Shown here one piece after another: positions 8,534-22,943 of a stretch of DNA of 64,000 nt. Position 1 is the stretch's first letter. Every line of letters starts with the position of its first letter. Source of the DNA: Nematostella vectensis. Lineage: Eukaryota > Cnidaria > Anthozoa > Actiniaria > Edwardsiidae. Below the pieces are notes generated by a model that saw only the letters and a list, made by a program, of their open reading frames with translations, was not told the DNA's origin and did no database searches. Location: NCBI RefSeq assembly GCF_932526225.1, contig NC_064048.1, positions 12,097,665-12,161,664 on the forward strand, in the 5' to 3' direction. Both the position numbers and the translations under genes were made by a program.

Positions 8534-9211
8534 GGGCAGGAAAATTTTCCGCGACACCGTGCTTTCATGGTCCCCCATGATTCCTTGTTGGGTGAAGCCC
8601 CTCTAGATGTTGACATGTCAACTTCGCAGTCACATGAAAGAAATGTCTAATAGTGTTTTGCAGTCAAGTTGGTTTACGATAATTGGTTACAATAGTTGGT
8701 TACAATAATTTTGAAAAATTGTTATCATAGCTATGGTCAAATACTGTACATAGAACTGCAAATAAAAAGACTAAAAAAATAATAATAAAAATAAAGCAAA
8801 ACTAAAAGTAAAGCAAAAAACGACAGAGACATTCTGTACACAATAAAAGACAATGCGCCCGCGTGCGTTACGATGCCACGCCGACATAGCGAGCCCCCAA
8901 GGGACCCAAAACGCCCACATAGACCTGTATTTTTTTTCATCCTATATCTCAGCGAGCTGTGCGTGGCGTAACCGTATTACAGGCCTGGGATCCTGGTTAT
9001 TGTCCTCCCCATTAATGCGCGGGTTGGAATACCTTGCAAGAGTGTTGTACAGCATATTCGCCGGAAATATCGGTGCTTGGGGCCTTCGGGTTCTTTACAG
9101 CCTTCCGTAAAAGCCTTGTGCTGCCATACCGATTGGGTAATCCGTATGTATGGTTTCCGTTTTGTTCTTTAGGCCGGGTTCGATCCCAGGCCAATGGCCT
9201 TTTTTTTTCTC

Positions 9212-9252
<41 letters not shown>

Positions 9253-10242
9253 GTTCAAGATAACGTTTTTTAGTATTTTTTTATAATACTCATCAAAAAA
9301 GTGGTGTGACATAGGTTCGTCTACCTGATCCAGGATACTAAAGATACAGGCTTGATATGCATTATATACAGCTAGCAAAATGAGCTTGCTAGCTTTACTG
9401 ATTATTTGTATTCGATATTTTCCTAGTAAGAGAACAAAAATAAAAAGCAAAGAGTCGAGGAAGTAAACAAGTTATGTGATCTTTAATGTTTTATTAGGAG
9501 GGGTACATTTTGTACAAAGAAGCATACATAGAATATGCTTAAAAGTGCAGTGTGATGAAGAGCTTTGCAATAGCTCTCCGGCCAGGACACAATGAATTTC
9601 AGTCAAATTCTAATGTTGACCTAAGAGCCTTTGGTCCATGTGGAAGACTTAAATTCAAAGGAAATGCCCACAAACTGTCAATAAACATTCAGTAAAATAT
9701 CGAATATTATTTTAACAAAGCATTGACAACTATTAAAGTTCAACTGTGTGTAGACAATTGAAAGCCTACAAGAAACACTGACTCCAGACATGCGCAGTGC
9801 CATGACGCTGCCCCTTTAATGAGTGGAGAGGGGAGGGATACAAGTTTATTAAAAGTCTATTTGTGAGACCAACAAACTGGTTGAAAGAACAAGCGTGTTA
9901 ATAGTAAAACAATTATTTGATTACAAAACTACTGTAGATTCCTTTGCACCAAGATAATAACACACATTATTTTGTTTGTTATTTAGGAGGAACGATACGA
10001 GCTCTACGAGACAAATGAGAAGTATTTATTACTCATCTAAATTATACACGTAAATAATAATATTCAAAAGAACTACTGTAACTAAGTAAGTAACACTCAC
10101 ATGTTTTTAAAATTTTAAATAAGTATACAGTTTCATTCAGATACATCTTGTGGTCACTGTGCCATCTACAGGGCCATACCCAAAGCACCTGTGCACCCCA
10201 TCCAACTAAGGGCATCGGCTGCACAGATGTTCCTGATAAATG
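8534..10242 (+). repeat. Repeat unit 6
   Basis: 1,709 bases. The T tract (T31) is preceded by ATGA rather than ATG or ATGG (A at 9216), seen only here. A run of 7. B-box at 9177. Confidence 0.96.
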
Positions 10243-10940
10243 GGGCAGGAAAATTTTCCGCGACACCGTGCTTTCATGGTCCCCCATGATTCCTTGTTGG
10301 GTGAAGCCCCTCTAGATGTTGACATGTCAACTTCGCAGTCACATGAAAGAAATGTCTAATAGTGTTTTGCAGTCAAGTTGGTTTACGATAATTGGTTACA
10401 ATAGTTGGTTACAATAATTTTGAAAAATTGTTATCATAGCTATGGTCAAATACTGTACATAGAACTGCAAATAAAAAGACTAAAAAAAATAATAATAAAA
10501 ATAAAGCAAAACTAAAAGTAAAGCAAAAAACGACAGAGACATTCTGTACACAATAAAAGACAATGCGCCCGCGTGCGTTACGATGCCACGCCGACATAGC
10601 GAGCCCCCAAGGGACCCAAAACGCCCACATAGACCTGTATTTTTTTTCATCCTATATCTCAGCGAGCTGTGCGTGGCGTAACCGTGCGTGGCGTAACCGT
10701 ATTACAGGCCTGGGATCCTGGTTATTGTCCTCCCTATTAATGCGCGGGTTGGAATACCTTGCAAGAGTGTTGTACAGCATATTCGCCGGAAATATCGGTG
10801 CTTGGGGCCTTCGGGTTCTTTACAGCCTTCCGTAAAAGCCTTGTGCTGCCATACCGATTGGGTAATCCGTATGTATGGTTTCCGTTTTGTTCTTTAGGCC
10901 GGGTTCGATCCCAGGCCAATGGCCTTTTTTTTTCTCTATG

Positions 10941-10973
<33 letters not shown>

Positions 10974-11963
10974 GTTCAAGATAACGTTTTTTAGTATTTT
11001 TTTATAATACTCATCAAAAAAGTGGTGTGACATAGGTTCGTCTACCTGATCCAGGATACTAAAGATACAGGCTTGATATGCATTATATACAGCTAGCAAA
11101 ATGAGCTTGCTAGCTTTACTGATTATTTGTATTCGATATTTTCCTAGTAAGAGAACAAAAATAAAAAGCAAAGAGTCGAGGAAGTAAACAAGTTATGTGA
11201 TCTTTAATGTTTTATTAGGAGGGGTACATTTTGTACAAAGAAGCATACATAGAATATGCTTAAAAGTGCAGTGTGATGAAGAGCTTTGCAATAGCTCTCC
11301 GGCCAGGACACAATGAATTTCAGTCAAATTCTAATGTTGACCTAAGAGCCTTTGGTCCATGTGGAAGACTTAAATTCAAAGGAAATGCCCACAAACTGTC
11401 AATAAACATTCAGTAAAATATCGAATATTATTTTAACAAAGCATTGACAACTATTAAAGTTCAACTGTGTGTAGACAATTGAAAGCCTACAAGAAACACT
11501 GACTCCAGACATGCGCAGTGCCATGACGCTGCCCCTTTAATGAGTGGAGAGGGGAGGGATACAAGTTTATTAAAAGTCTATTTGTGAGACCAACAAACTG
11601 GTTGAAAGAACAAGCGTGTTAATAGTAAAACAATTATTTGATTACAAAACTACTGTAGATTCCTTTGCACCAAGATAATAACACACATTATTTTGTTTGT
11701 TATTTAGGAGGAACGATACGAGCTCTACGAGACAAATGAGAAGTATTTATTACTCATCTAAATTATACACGTAAATAATAATATTCAAAAGAACTACTGT
11801 AACTAAGTAAGTAACACTCACATGTTTTTAAAATTTTAAATAAGTATACAGTTTCATTCAGATACATCTTGTGGTCACTGTGCCATCTACAGGGCCATAC
11901 CCAAAGCACCTGTGCACCCCATCCAACTAAGGGCATCGGCTGCACAGATGTTCCTGATAAATG
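10243..11963 (+). repeat. Repeat unit 7 (type A)
   Basis: 1,721 bases. It carries a 15-base tandem duplication at 10669-10698 and T at 10735. T28 tract, B-box at 10902. The same combination recurs in copies 11 and 13. Confidence 0.97.
10669..10698 (+). repeat. 15-base tandem duplication in unit 7
   Basis: GTGCGTGGCGTAACC occurs twice in a row (10669-10683 and 10684-10698). Other copies have it once, apart from the same duplication at 17506-17535 and 20933-20962. It doubles the A-box-like TGGCGTAACCG. Confidence 0.95.
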
Positions 11964-12646
11964 GGGAAGGAAAATTTTCCGCGACACCGTGCTTTCATGG
12001 TCCCCCATGATTCCTTGTTGGGTGAAGCCCCTCTAGATGTTGACATGTCAACTTCGCAGTCACATGAAAGAAATGTCTAATAGTGTTTTGCAGTCAAGTT
12101 GGTTTACGATAATTGGTTACAATAGTTGGTTACAATAATTTTGAAAAATTGTTATCATAGCTATGGTCAAATACTGTACATAGAACTGCAAATAAAAAGA
12201 CTAAAAAAAATAATAATAAAAATAAAGCAAAACTAAAAGTAAAGCAAAAAACGACAGAGACATTCTGTACACAATAAAAGACAATGCGCCCGCGTGCGTT
12301 ACGATGCCACGCCGACATAGCGAGCCCCCAAGGGACCCAAAACGCCCACATAGACCTGTATTTTTTTTCATCCTATATCTCAGCGAGCTGTGCGTGGCGT
12401 AACCGTATTACAGGCATGGGATCCTGGTTATTGTCCTCCCCATTAATGCGCGGGTTGGAATACCTTGCAAGAGTGTTGTACAGCATATTCGCCGGAAATA
12501 TCGGTGCTTGGGGCCTTCGGGTTCTTTACAGCCTTCCGTAAAAGCCTTGTGCTGCCATACCGATTGGGTAATCCGTATGTATGGTTTCCGTTTTGTTCTT
12601 TAGGCCGGGTTCGATCCCAGGCCAATGGCCTTTTTTTTTCTCTATG

Positions 12647-12679
<33 letters not shown>

Positions 12680-13669
12680 GTTCAAGATAACGTTTTTTAG
12701 TATTTTTTTATAATACTCATCAAAAAAGTGGTGTGACATAGGTTCGTCTACCTGATCCAGGATACTAAAGATACAGGCTTGATATGCATTATATACAGCT
12801 AGCAAAATGAGCTTGCTAGCTTTACTGATTATTTGTATTCGATATTTTCCTAGTAAGAGAACAAAAATAAAAAGCAAAGAGTCGAGGAAGTAAACAAGTT
12901 ATGTGATCTTTAATGTTTTATTAGGAGGGGTACATTTTGTACAAAGAAGCATACATAGAATATGCTTAAAAGTGCAGTGTGATGAAGAGCTTTGCAATAG
13001 CTCTCCGGCCAGGACACAATGAATTTCAGTCAAATTCTAATGTTGACCTAAGAGCCTTTGGTCCATGTGGAAGACTTAAATTCAAAGGAAATGCCCACAA
13101 ACTGTCAATAAACATTCAGTAAAATATCGAATATTATTTTAACAAAGCATTGACAACTATTAAAGTTCAACTGTGTGTAGACAATTGAAAGCCTACAAGA
13201 AACACTGACTCCAGACATGCGCAGTGCCATGACGCTGCCCCTTTAATGAGTGGAGAGGGGAGGGATACAAGTTTATTAAAAGTCTATTTGTGAGACCAAC
13301 AAACTGGTTGAAAGAACAAGCGTGTTAATAGTAAAACAATTATTTGATTACAAAACTACTGTAGATTCCTTTGCACCAAGATAATAACACACATTATTTT
13401 GTTTGTTATTTAGGAGGAACGATACGAGCTCTACGAGACAAATGAGAAGTATTTATTACTCATCTAAATTATACACGTAAATAATAATATTCAAAAGAAC
13501 TACTGTAACTAAGTAAGTAACACTCACATGTTTTTAAAATTTTAAATAAGTATACAGTTTCATTCAGATACATCTTGTGGTCACTGTGCCATCTACAGGG
13601 CCATACCCAAAGCACCTGTGCACCCCATCCAACTAAGGGCATCGGCTGCACAGATGTTCCTGATAAATG
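11964..13669 (+). repeat. Repeat unit 8 (type B)
   Basis: 1,706 bases, T28, B-box at 12608. Linked markers A at 11967 (GGGAAGG) and A at 12416 (AGGCATGGG) are shared with copies 12, 14 and 20. Confidence 0.97.
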
Positions 13670-14351
13670 GGGCAGGAAAATTTTCCGCGACACCGTGCTT
13701 TCATGGTCCCCCATGATTCCTTGTTGGGTGAAGCCCCTCTAGATGTTGACATGTCAACTTCGCAGTCACATGAAAGAAATGTCTAATAGTGTTTTGCAGT
13801 CAAGTTGGTTTACGATAATTGGTTACAATAGTTGGTTACAATAATTTTGAAAAATTGTTATCATAGCTATGGTCAAATACTGTACATAGAACTGCAAATA
13901 AAAAGACTAAAAAAAATAATAATAAAAATAAAGCAAAACTAAAAGTAAAGCAAAAAACGACAGAGACATTCTGTACACAATAAAAGACAATGCGCCCGCG
14001 TGCGTTACGATGCCACGCCGACATAGCGAGCCCCCAAGGGACCCAAAACGCCCACATAGACCTGTATTTTTTTCATCCTATATCTCAGCGAGCTGTGCGT
14101 GGCGTAACCGTATTACAGGCCTGGGATCCTGGTTATTGTCCTCCCCATTAATGCGCGGGTTGGAATACCTTGCAAGAGTGTTGTACAGCATATTCGCCGG
14201 AAATATCGGTGCTTGGGGCCTTCGGGTTCTTTACAGCCTTCCGTAAAAGCCTTGTGCTGCCATACCGATTGGGTAATCCGTATGTATGGTTTCCGTTTTG
14301 TTCTTTAGGCCGGGTTCGATCCCAGGCCAATGGGCTTTTTTTTTCTCTATG

Positions 14352-14383
<32 letters not shown>

Positions 14384-15373
14384 GTTCAAGATAACGTTTT
14401 TTAGTATTTTTTTATAATACTCATCAAAAAAGTGGTGTGACATAGGTTCGTCTACCTGATCCAGGATACTAAAGATACAGGCTTGATATGCATTATATAC
14501 AGCTAGCAAAATGAGCTTGCTAGCTTTACTGATTATTTGTATTCGATATTTTCCTAGTAAGAGAACAAAAATAAAAAGCAAAGAGTCGAGGAAGTAAACA
14601 AGTTATGTGATCTTTAATGTTTTATTAGGAGGGGTACATTTTGTACAAAGAAGCATACATAGAATATGCTTAAAAGTGCAGTGTGATGAAGAGCTTTGCA
14701 ATAGCTCTCCGGCCAGGACACAATGAATTTCAGTCAAATTCTAATGTTGACCTAAGAGCCTTTGGTCCATGTGGAAGACTTAAATTCAAAGGAAATGCCC
14801 ACAAACTGTCAATAAACATTCAGTAAAATATCGAATATTATTTTAACAAAGCATTGACAACTATTAAAGTTCAACTGTGTGTAGACAATTGAAAGCCTAC
14901 AAGAAACACTGACTCCAGACATGCGCAGTGCCATGACGCTGCCCCTTTAATGAGTGGAGAGGGGAGTGATACAAGTTTATTAAAAGTCTATTTGTGAGAC
15001 CAACAAACTGGTTGAAAGAACAAGCGTGTTAATAGTAAAACAATTATTTGATTACAAAACTACTGTAGATTCCTTTGCACCAAGATAATAACACACATTA
15101 TTTTGTTTGTTATTTAGGAGGAACGATACGAGCTCTACGAGACAAATGAGAAGTATTTATTACTCATCTAAATTATACACGTAAATAATAATATTCAAAA
15201 GAACTACTGTAACTAAGTAAGTAACACTCACATGTTTTTAAAATTTTAAATAAGTATACAGTTTCATTCAGATACATCTTGTGGTCACTGTGCCATCTAC
15301 AGGGCCATACCCAAAGCACCTGTGCACCCCATCCAACTAAGGGCATCGGCTGCACAGATGTTCCTGATAAATG
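13670..15373 (+). repeat. Repeat unit 9 (type C)
   Basis: 1,704 bases, T27, B-box at 14313. It has the 7-T and AATGGGC markers plus T at 14967 (GGGAGTGAT), the last shared only with copy 15. Confidence 0.97.
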
Positions 15374-16057
15374 GGGCAGGAAAATTTTCCGCGACACCGT
15401 GCTTTCATGGTCCCCCATGATTCCTTGTTGGGTGAAGCCCCTCTAGATGTTGACATGTCAACTTCGCAGTCACATGAAAGAAATGTCTAATAGTGTTTTG
15501 CAGTCAAGTTGGTTTACGATAATTGGTTACAATAGTTGGTTACAATAATTTTGAAAAATTGTTATCATAGCTATGGTCAAATACTGTACATAGAACTGCA
15601 AATAAAAAGACTAAAAAAAATAATAATAAAAATAAAGCAAAACTAAAAGTAAAGCAAAAAACGACAGAGACATTCTGTACACAATAAAAGACAATGCGCC
15701 CGCGTGCGTTACGATGCCACGCCGACATAGCGAGCCCCCAAGGGACCCAAAACGCCCACATAGACCTGTATTTTTTTTCATCCTATATCTCAGCGAGCTG
15801 TGCGTGGCGTAACCGTATTACAGGCCTGGGATCCTGGTTATTGTCCTCCCCATTAATGCGCGGGTTGGAATACCTTGCAAGAGTGTTGTACAGCATATTC
15901 GCCGGAAATATCGGTGCTTGGGGCCTTCGGGTTCTTTACAGCCTTCCGTAAAAGCCTTGTGCTGCCATACCGATTGGGTAATCCGTATGTATGGTTTCCG
16001 TTTTGTTCTTTAGGCCGGGTTCGATCCCAGGCCAATGGCCTTTTTTTTTCTCTATGG

Positions 16058-16089
<32 letters not shown>

Positions 16090-17079
16090 GTTCAAGATAA
16101 CGTTTTTTAGTATTTTTTTATAATACTCATCAAAAAAGTGGTGTGACATAGGTTCGTCTACCTGATCCAGGATACTAAAGATACAGGCTTGATATGCATT
16201 ATATACAGCTAGCAAAATGAGCTTGCTAGCTTTACTGATTATTTGTATTCGATATTTTCCTAGTAAGAGAACAAAAATAAAAAGCAAAGAGTCGAGGAAG
16301 TAAACAAGTTATGTGATCTTTAATGTTTTATTAGGAGGGGTACATTTTGTACAAAGAAGCATACATAGAATATGCTTAAAAGTGCAGTGTGATGAAGAGC
16401 TTTGCAATAGCTCTCCGGCCAGGACACAATGAATTTCAGTCAAATTCTAATGTTGACCTAAGAGCCTTTGGTCCATGTGGAAGACTTAAATTCAAAGGAA
16501 ATGCCCACAAACTGTCAATAAACATTCAGTAAAATATCGAATATTATTTTAACAAAGCATTGACAACTATTAAAGTTCAACTGTGTGTAGACAATTGAAA
16601 GCCTACAAGAAACACTGACTCCAGACATGCGCAGTGCCATGACGCTGCCCCTTTAATGAGTGGAGAGGGGAGGGATACAAGTTTATTAAAAGTCTATTTG
16701 TGAGACCAACAAACTGGTTGAAAGAACAAGCGTGTTAATAGTAAAACAATTATTTGATTACAAAACTACTGTAGATTCCTTTGCACCAAGATAATAACAC
16801 ACATTATTTTGTTTGTTATTTAGGAGGAACGATACGAGCTCTACGAGACAAATGAGAAGTATTTATTACTCATCTAAATTATACACGTAAATAATAATAT
16901 TCAAAAGAACTACTGTAACTAAGTAAGTAACACTCACATGTTTTTAAAATTTTAAATAAGTATACAGTTTCATTCAGATACATCTTGTGGTCACTGTGCC
17001 ATCTACAGGGCCATACCCAAAGCACCTGTGCACCCCATCCAACTAAGGGCATCGGCTGCACAGATGTTCCTGATAAATG
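15374..17079 (+). repeat. Repeat unit 10 (type D)
   Basis: 1,706 bases, T27 after ATGG, B-box at 16018. No private change seen. Confidence 0.97.
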
Positions 17080-17777
17080 GGGCAGGAAAATTTTCCGCGA
17101 CACCGTGCTTTCATGGTCCCCCATGATTCCTTGTTGGGTGAAGCCCCTCTAGATGTTGACATGTCAACTTCGCAGTCACATGAAAGAAATGTCTAATAGT
17201 GTTTTGCAGTCAAGTTGGTTTACGATAATTGGTTACAATAGTTGGTTACAATAATTTTGAAAAATTGTTATCATAGCTATGGTCAAATACTGTACATAGA
17301 ACTGCAAATAAAAAGACTAAAAAAAATAATAATAAAAATAAAGCAAAACTAAAAGTAAAGCAAAAAACGACAGAGACATTCTGTACACAATAAAAGACAA
17401 TGCGCCCGCGTGCGTTACGATGCCACGCCGACATAGCGAGCCCCCAAGGGACCCAAAACGCCCACATAGACCTGTATTTTTTTTCATCCTATATCTCAGC
17501 GAGCTGTGCGTGGCGTAACCGTGCGTGGCGTAACCGTATTACAGGCCTGGGATCCTGGTTATTGTCCTCCCTATTAATGCGCGGGTTGGAATACCTTGCA
17601 AGAGTGTTGTACAGCATATTCGCCGGAAATATCGGTGCTTGGGGCCTTCGGGTTCTTTACAGCCTTCCGTAAAAGCCTTGTGCTGCCATACCGATTGGGT
17701 AATCCGTATGTATGGTTTCCGTTTTGTTCTTTAGGCCGGGTTCGATCCCAGGCCAATGGCCTTTTTTTTTCTCTATG

Positions 17778-17810
<33 letters not shown>

Positions 17811-18800
17811 GTTCAAGATAACGTTTTTTAGTATTTTTTTATAATACTCATCAAAAAAGTGGTGTGACATAGGTTCGTCTACCTGATCCAGGATACTAAA
17901 GATACAGGCTTGATATGCATTATATACAGCTAGCAAAATGAGCTTGCTAGCTTTACTGATTATTTGTATTCGATATTTTCCTAGTAAGAGAACAAAAATA
18001 AAAAGCAAAGAGTCGAGGAAGTAAACAAGTTATGTGATCTTTAATGTTTTATTAGGAGGGGTACATTTTGTACAAAGAAGCATACATAGAATATGCTTAA
18101 AAGTGCAGTGTGATGAAGAGCTTTGCAATAGCTCTCCGGCCAGGACACAATGAATTTCAGTCAAATTCTAATGTTGACCTAAGAGCCTTTGGTCCATGTG
18201 GAAGACTTAAATTCAAAGGAAATGCCCACAAACTGTCAATAAACATTCAGTAAAATATCGAATATTATTTTAACAAAGCATTGACAACTATTAAAGTTCA
18301 ACTGTGTGTAGACAATTGAAAGCCTACAAGAAACACTGACTCCAGACATGCGCAGTGCCATGACGCTGCCCCTTTAATGAGTGGAGAGGGGAGGGATACA
18401 AGTTTATTAAAAGTCTATTTGTGAGACCAACAAACTGGTTGAAAGAACAAGCGTGTTAATAGTAAAACAATTATTTGATTACAAAACTACTGTAGATTCC
18501 TTTGCACCAAGATAATAACACACATTATTTTGTTTGTTATTTAGGAGGAACGATACGAGCTCTACGAGACAAATGAGAAGTATTTATTACTCATCTAAAT
18601 TATACACGTAAATAATAATATTCAAAAGAACTACTGTAACTAAGTAAGTAACACTCACATGTTTTTAAAATTTTAAATAAGTATACAGTTTCATTCAGAT
18701 ACATCTTGTGGTCACTGTGCCATCTACAGGGCCATACCCAAAGCACCTGTGCACCCCATCCAACTAAGGGCATCGGCTGCACAGATGTTCCTGATAAATG
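17080..18800 (+). repeat. Repeat unit 11 (type A)
   Basis: 1,721 bases with the 15-base duplication at 17506-17535. T28, B-box at 17739. It matches copies 7 and 13. Confidence 0.97.
17506..17535 (+). repeat. 15-base tandem duplication in unit 11
   Basis: Same doubled GTGCGTGGCGTAACC as in unit 7, with the same downstream CTCCCTATT change. Confidence 0.95.
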
Positions 18801-19483
18801 GGGAAGGAAAATTTTCCGCGACACCGTGCTTTCATGGTCCCCCATGATTCCTTGTTGGGTGAAGCCCCTCTAGATGTTGACATGTCAACTTCGCAGTCAC
18901 ATGAAAGAAATGTCTAATAGTGTTTTGCAGTCAAGTTGGTTTACGATAATTGGTTACAATAGTTGGTTACAATAATTTTGAAAAATTGTTATCATAGCTA
19001 TGGTCAAATACTGTACATAGAACTGCAAATAAAAAGACTAAAAAAAATAATAATAAAAATAAAGCAAAACTAAAAGTAAAGCAAAAAACGACAGAGACAT
19101 TCTGTACACAATAAAAGACAATGCGCCCGCGTGCGTTACGATGCCACGCCGACATAGCGAGCCCCCAAGGGACCCAAAACGCCCACATAGACCTGTATTT
19201 TTTTTCATCCTATATCTCAGCGAGCTGTGCGTGGCGTAACCGTATTACAGGCATGGGATCCTGGTTATTGTCCTCCCCATTAATGCGCGGGTTGGAATAC
19301 CTTGCAAGAGTGTTGTACAGCATATTCGCCGGAAATATCGGTGCTCGGGGCCTTCGGGTTCTTTACAGCCTTCCGTAAAAGCCTTGTGCTGCCATACCGA
19401 TTGGGTAATCCGTATGTATGGTTTCCGTTTTGTTCTTTAGGCCGGGTTCGATCCCAGGCCAATGGCCTTTTTTTTTCTCTATG

Positions 19484-19516
<33 letters not shown>

Positions 19517-20506
19517 GTTCAAGATAACGTTTTTTAGTATTTTTTTATAATACTCATCAAAAAAGTGGTGTGACATAGGTTCGTCTACCTGATCCAGGAT
19601 ACTAAAGATACAGGCTTGATATGCATTATATACAGCTAGCAAAATGAGCTTGCTAGCTTTACTGATTATTTGTATTCGATATTTTCCTAGTAAGAGAACA
19701 AAAATAAAAAGCAAAGAGTCGAGGAAGTAAACAAGTTATGTGATCTTTAATGTTTTATTAGGAGGGGTACATTTTGTACAAAGAAGCATACATAGAATAT
19801 GCTTAAAAGTGCAGTGTGATGAAGAGCTTTGCAATAGCTCTCCGGCCAGGACACAATGAATTTCAGTCAAATTCTAATGTTGACCTAAGAGCCTTTGGTC
19901 CATGTGGAAGACTTAAATTCAAAGGAAATGCCCACAAACTGTCAATAAACATTCAGTAAAATATCGAATATTATTTTAACAAAGCATTGACAACTATTAA
20001 AGTTCAACTGTGTGTAGACAATTGAAAGCCTACAAGAAACACTGACTCCAGACATGCGCAGTGCCATGACGCTGCCCCTTTAATGAGTGGAGAGGGGAGG
20101 GATACAAGTTTATTAAAAGTCTATTTGTGAGACCAACAAACTGGTTGAAAGAACAAGCGTGTTAATAGTAAAACAATTATTTGATTACAAAACTACTGTA
20201 GATTCCTTTGCACCAAGATAATAACACACATTATTTTGTTTGTTATTTAGGAGGAACGATACGAGCTCTACGAGACAAATGAGAAGTATTTATTACTCAT
20301 CTAAATTATACACGTAAATAATAATATTCAAAAGAACTACTGTAACTAAGTAAGTAACACTCACATGTTTTTAAAATTTTAAATAAGTATACAGTTTCAT
20401 TCAGATACATCTTGTGGTCACTGTGCCATCTACAGGGCCATACCCAAAGCACCTGTGCACCCCATCCAACTAAGGGCATCGGCTGCACAGATGTTCCTGA
20501 TAAATG
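18801..20506 (+). repeat. Repeat unit 12 (type B)
   Basis: 1,706 bases, T28, B-box at 19445. It has the linked GGGAAGG and AGGCATGGG markers. Private C at 19346 (GCTCGGGG) shows a mutation after the A-B pair was copied. Confidence 0.97.
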
Positions 20507-21204
20507 GGGCAGGAAAATTTTCCGCGACACCGTGCTTTCATGGTCCCCCATGATTCCTTGTTGGGTGAAGCCCCTCTAGATGTTGACATGTCAACTTCGC
20601 AGTCACATGAAAGAAATGTCTAATAGTGTTTTGCAGTCAAGTTGGTTTACGATAATTGGTTACAATAGTTGGTTACAATAATTTTGAAAAATTGTTATCA
20701 TAGCTATGGTCAAATACTGTACATAGAACTGCAAATAAAAAGACTAAAAAAAATAATAATAAAAATAAAGCAAAACTAAAAGTAAAGCAAAAAACGACAG
20801 AGACATTCTGTACACAATAAAAGACAATGCGCCCGCGTGCGTTACGATGCCACGCCGACATAGCGAGCCCCCAAGGGACCCAAAACGCCCACATAGACCT
20901 GTATTTTTTTTCATCCTATATCTCAGCGAGCTGTGCGTGGCGTAACCGTGCGTGGCGTAACCGTATTACAGGCCTGGGATCCTGGTTATTGTCCTCCCTA
21001 TTAATGCGCGGGTTGGAATACCTTGCAAGAGTGTTGTACAGCATATTCGCCGGAAATATCGGTGCTTGGGGCCTTCGGGTTCTTTACAGCCTTCCGTAAA
21101 AGCCTTGTGCTGCCATACCGATTGGGTAATCCGTATGTATGGTTTCCGTTTTGTTCTTTAGGCCGGGTTCGATCCCAGGCCAATGGCCTTTTTTTTTCTC
21201 TATG

Positions 21205-21237
<33 letters not shown>

Positions 21238-22227
21238 GTTCAAGATAACGTTTTTTAGTATTTTTTTATAATACTCATCAAAAAAGTGGTGTGACATAGG
21301 TTCGTCTACCTGATCCAGGATACTAAAGATACAGGCTTGATATGCATTATATACAGCTAGCAAAATGAGCTTGCTAGCTTTACTGATTATTTGTATTCGA
21401 TATTTTCCTAGTAAGAGAACAAAAATAAAAAGCAAAGAGTCGAGGAAGTAAACAAGTTATGTGATCTTTAATGTTTTATTAGGAGGGGTACATTTTGTAC
21501 AAAGAAGCATACATAGAATATGCTTAAAAGTGCAGTGTGATGAAGAGCTTTGCAATAGCTCTCCGGCCAGGACACAATGAATTTCAGTCAAATTCTAATG
21601 TTGACCTAAGAGCCTTTGGTCCATGTGGAAGACTTAAATTCAAAGGAAATGCCCACAAACTGTCAATAAACATTCAGTAAAATATCGAATATTATTTTAA
21701 CAAAGCATTGACAACTATTAAAGTTCAACTGTGTGTAGACAATTGAAAGCCTACAAGAAACACTGACTCCAGACATGCGCAGTGCCATGACGCTGCCCCT
21801 TTAATGAGTGGAGAGGGGAGGGATACAAGTTTATTAAAAGTCTATTTGTGAGACCAACAAACTGGTTGAAAGAACAAGCGTGTTAATAGTAAAACAATTA
21901 TTTGATTACAAAACTACTGTAGATTCCTTTGCACCAAGATAATAACACACATTATTTTGTTTGTTATTTAGGAGGAACGATACGAGCTCTACGAGACAAA
22001 TGAGAAGTATTTATTACTCATCTAAATTATACACGTAAATAATAATATTCAAAAGAACTACTGTAACTAAGTAAGTAACACTCACATGTTTTTAAAATTT
22101 TAAATAAGTATACAGTTTCATTCAGATACATCTTGTGGTCACTGTGCCATCTACAGGGCCATACCCAAAGCACCTGTGCACCCCATCCAACTAAGGGCAT
22201 CGGCTGCACAGATGTTCCTGATAAATG
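20507..22227 (+). repeat. Repeat unit 13 (type A)
   Basis: 1,721 bases with the 15-base duplication at 20933-20962. T28, B-box at 21176. Confidence 0.97.
20933..20962 (+). repeat. 15-base tandem duplication in unit 13
   Basis: Third instance of the doubled GTGCGTGGCGTAACC. Confidence 0.95.
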
Positions 22228-22910
22228 GGGAAGGAAAATTTTCCGCGACACCGTGCTTTCATGGTCCCCCATGATTCCTTGTTGGGTGAAGCCCCTCTAG
22301 ATGTTGACATGTCAACTTCGCAGTCACATGAAAGAAATGTCTAATAGTGTTTTGCAGTCAAGTTGGTTTACGATAATTGGTTACAATAGTTGGTTACAAT
22401 AATTTTGAAAAATTGTTATCATAGCTATGGTCAAATACTGTACATAGAACTGCAAATAAAAAGACTAAAAAAAATAATAATAAAAATAAAGCAAAACTAA
22501 AAGTAAAGCAAAAAACGACAGAGACATTCTGTACACAATAAAAGACAATGCGCCCGCGTGCGTTACGATGCCACGCCGACATAGCGAGCCCCCAAGGGAC
22601 CCAAAACGCCCACATAGACCTGTATTTTTTTTCATCCTATATCTCAGCGAGCTGTGCGTGGCGTAACCGTATTACAGGCATGGGATCCTGGTTATTGTCC
22701 TCCCCATTAATGCGCGGGTTGGAATACCTTGCAAGAGTGTTGTACAGCATATTCGCCGGAAATATCGGTGCTTGGGGCCTTCGGGTTCTTTACAGCCTTC
22801 CGTAAAAGCCTTGTGCTGCCATACCGATTGGGTAATCCGTATGTATGGTTTCCGTTTTGTTCTTTAGGCCGGGTTCGATCCCAGGCCAATGGCCTTTTTT
22901 TTTCTCTATG

Positions 22911-22943
<33 letters not shown>

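Larger units (their letters stand above)
10243..17079 (+). repeat. Four-unit block ABCD, first copy (units 7-10)
   Basis: This 6,837-base block of four units has the same length, unit order and marker variants as 20507-27343. Markers are the 15-base duplication (A), GGGAAGG with AGGCATGGG (B), 7-T with AATGGGC and GGGAGTGAT (C), and ATGG before T27 (D). The T tracts are 28, 28, 27 and 27 in both blocks. Confidence 0.9.
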
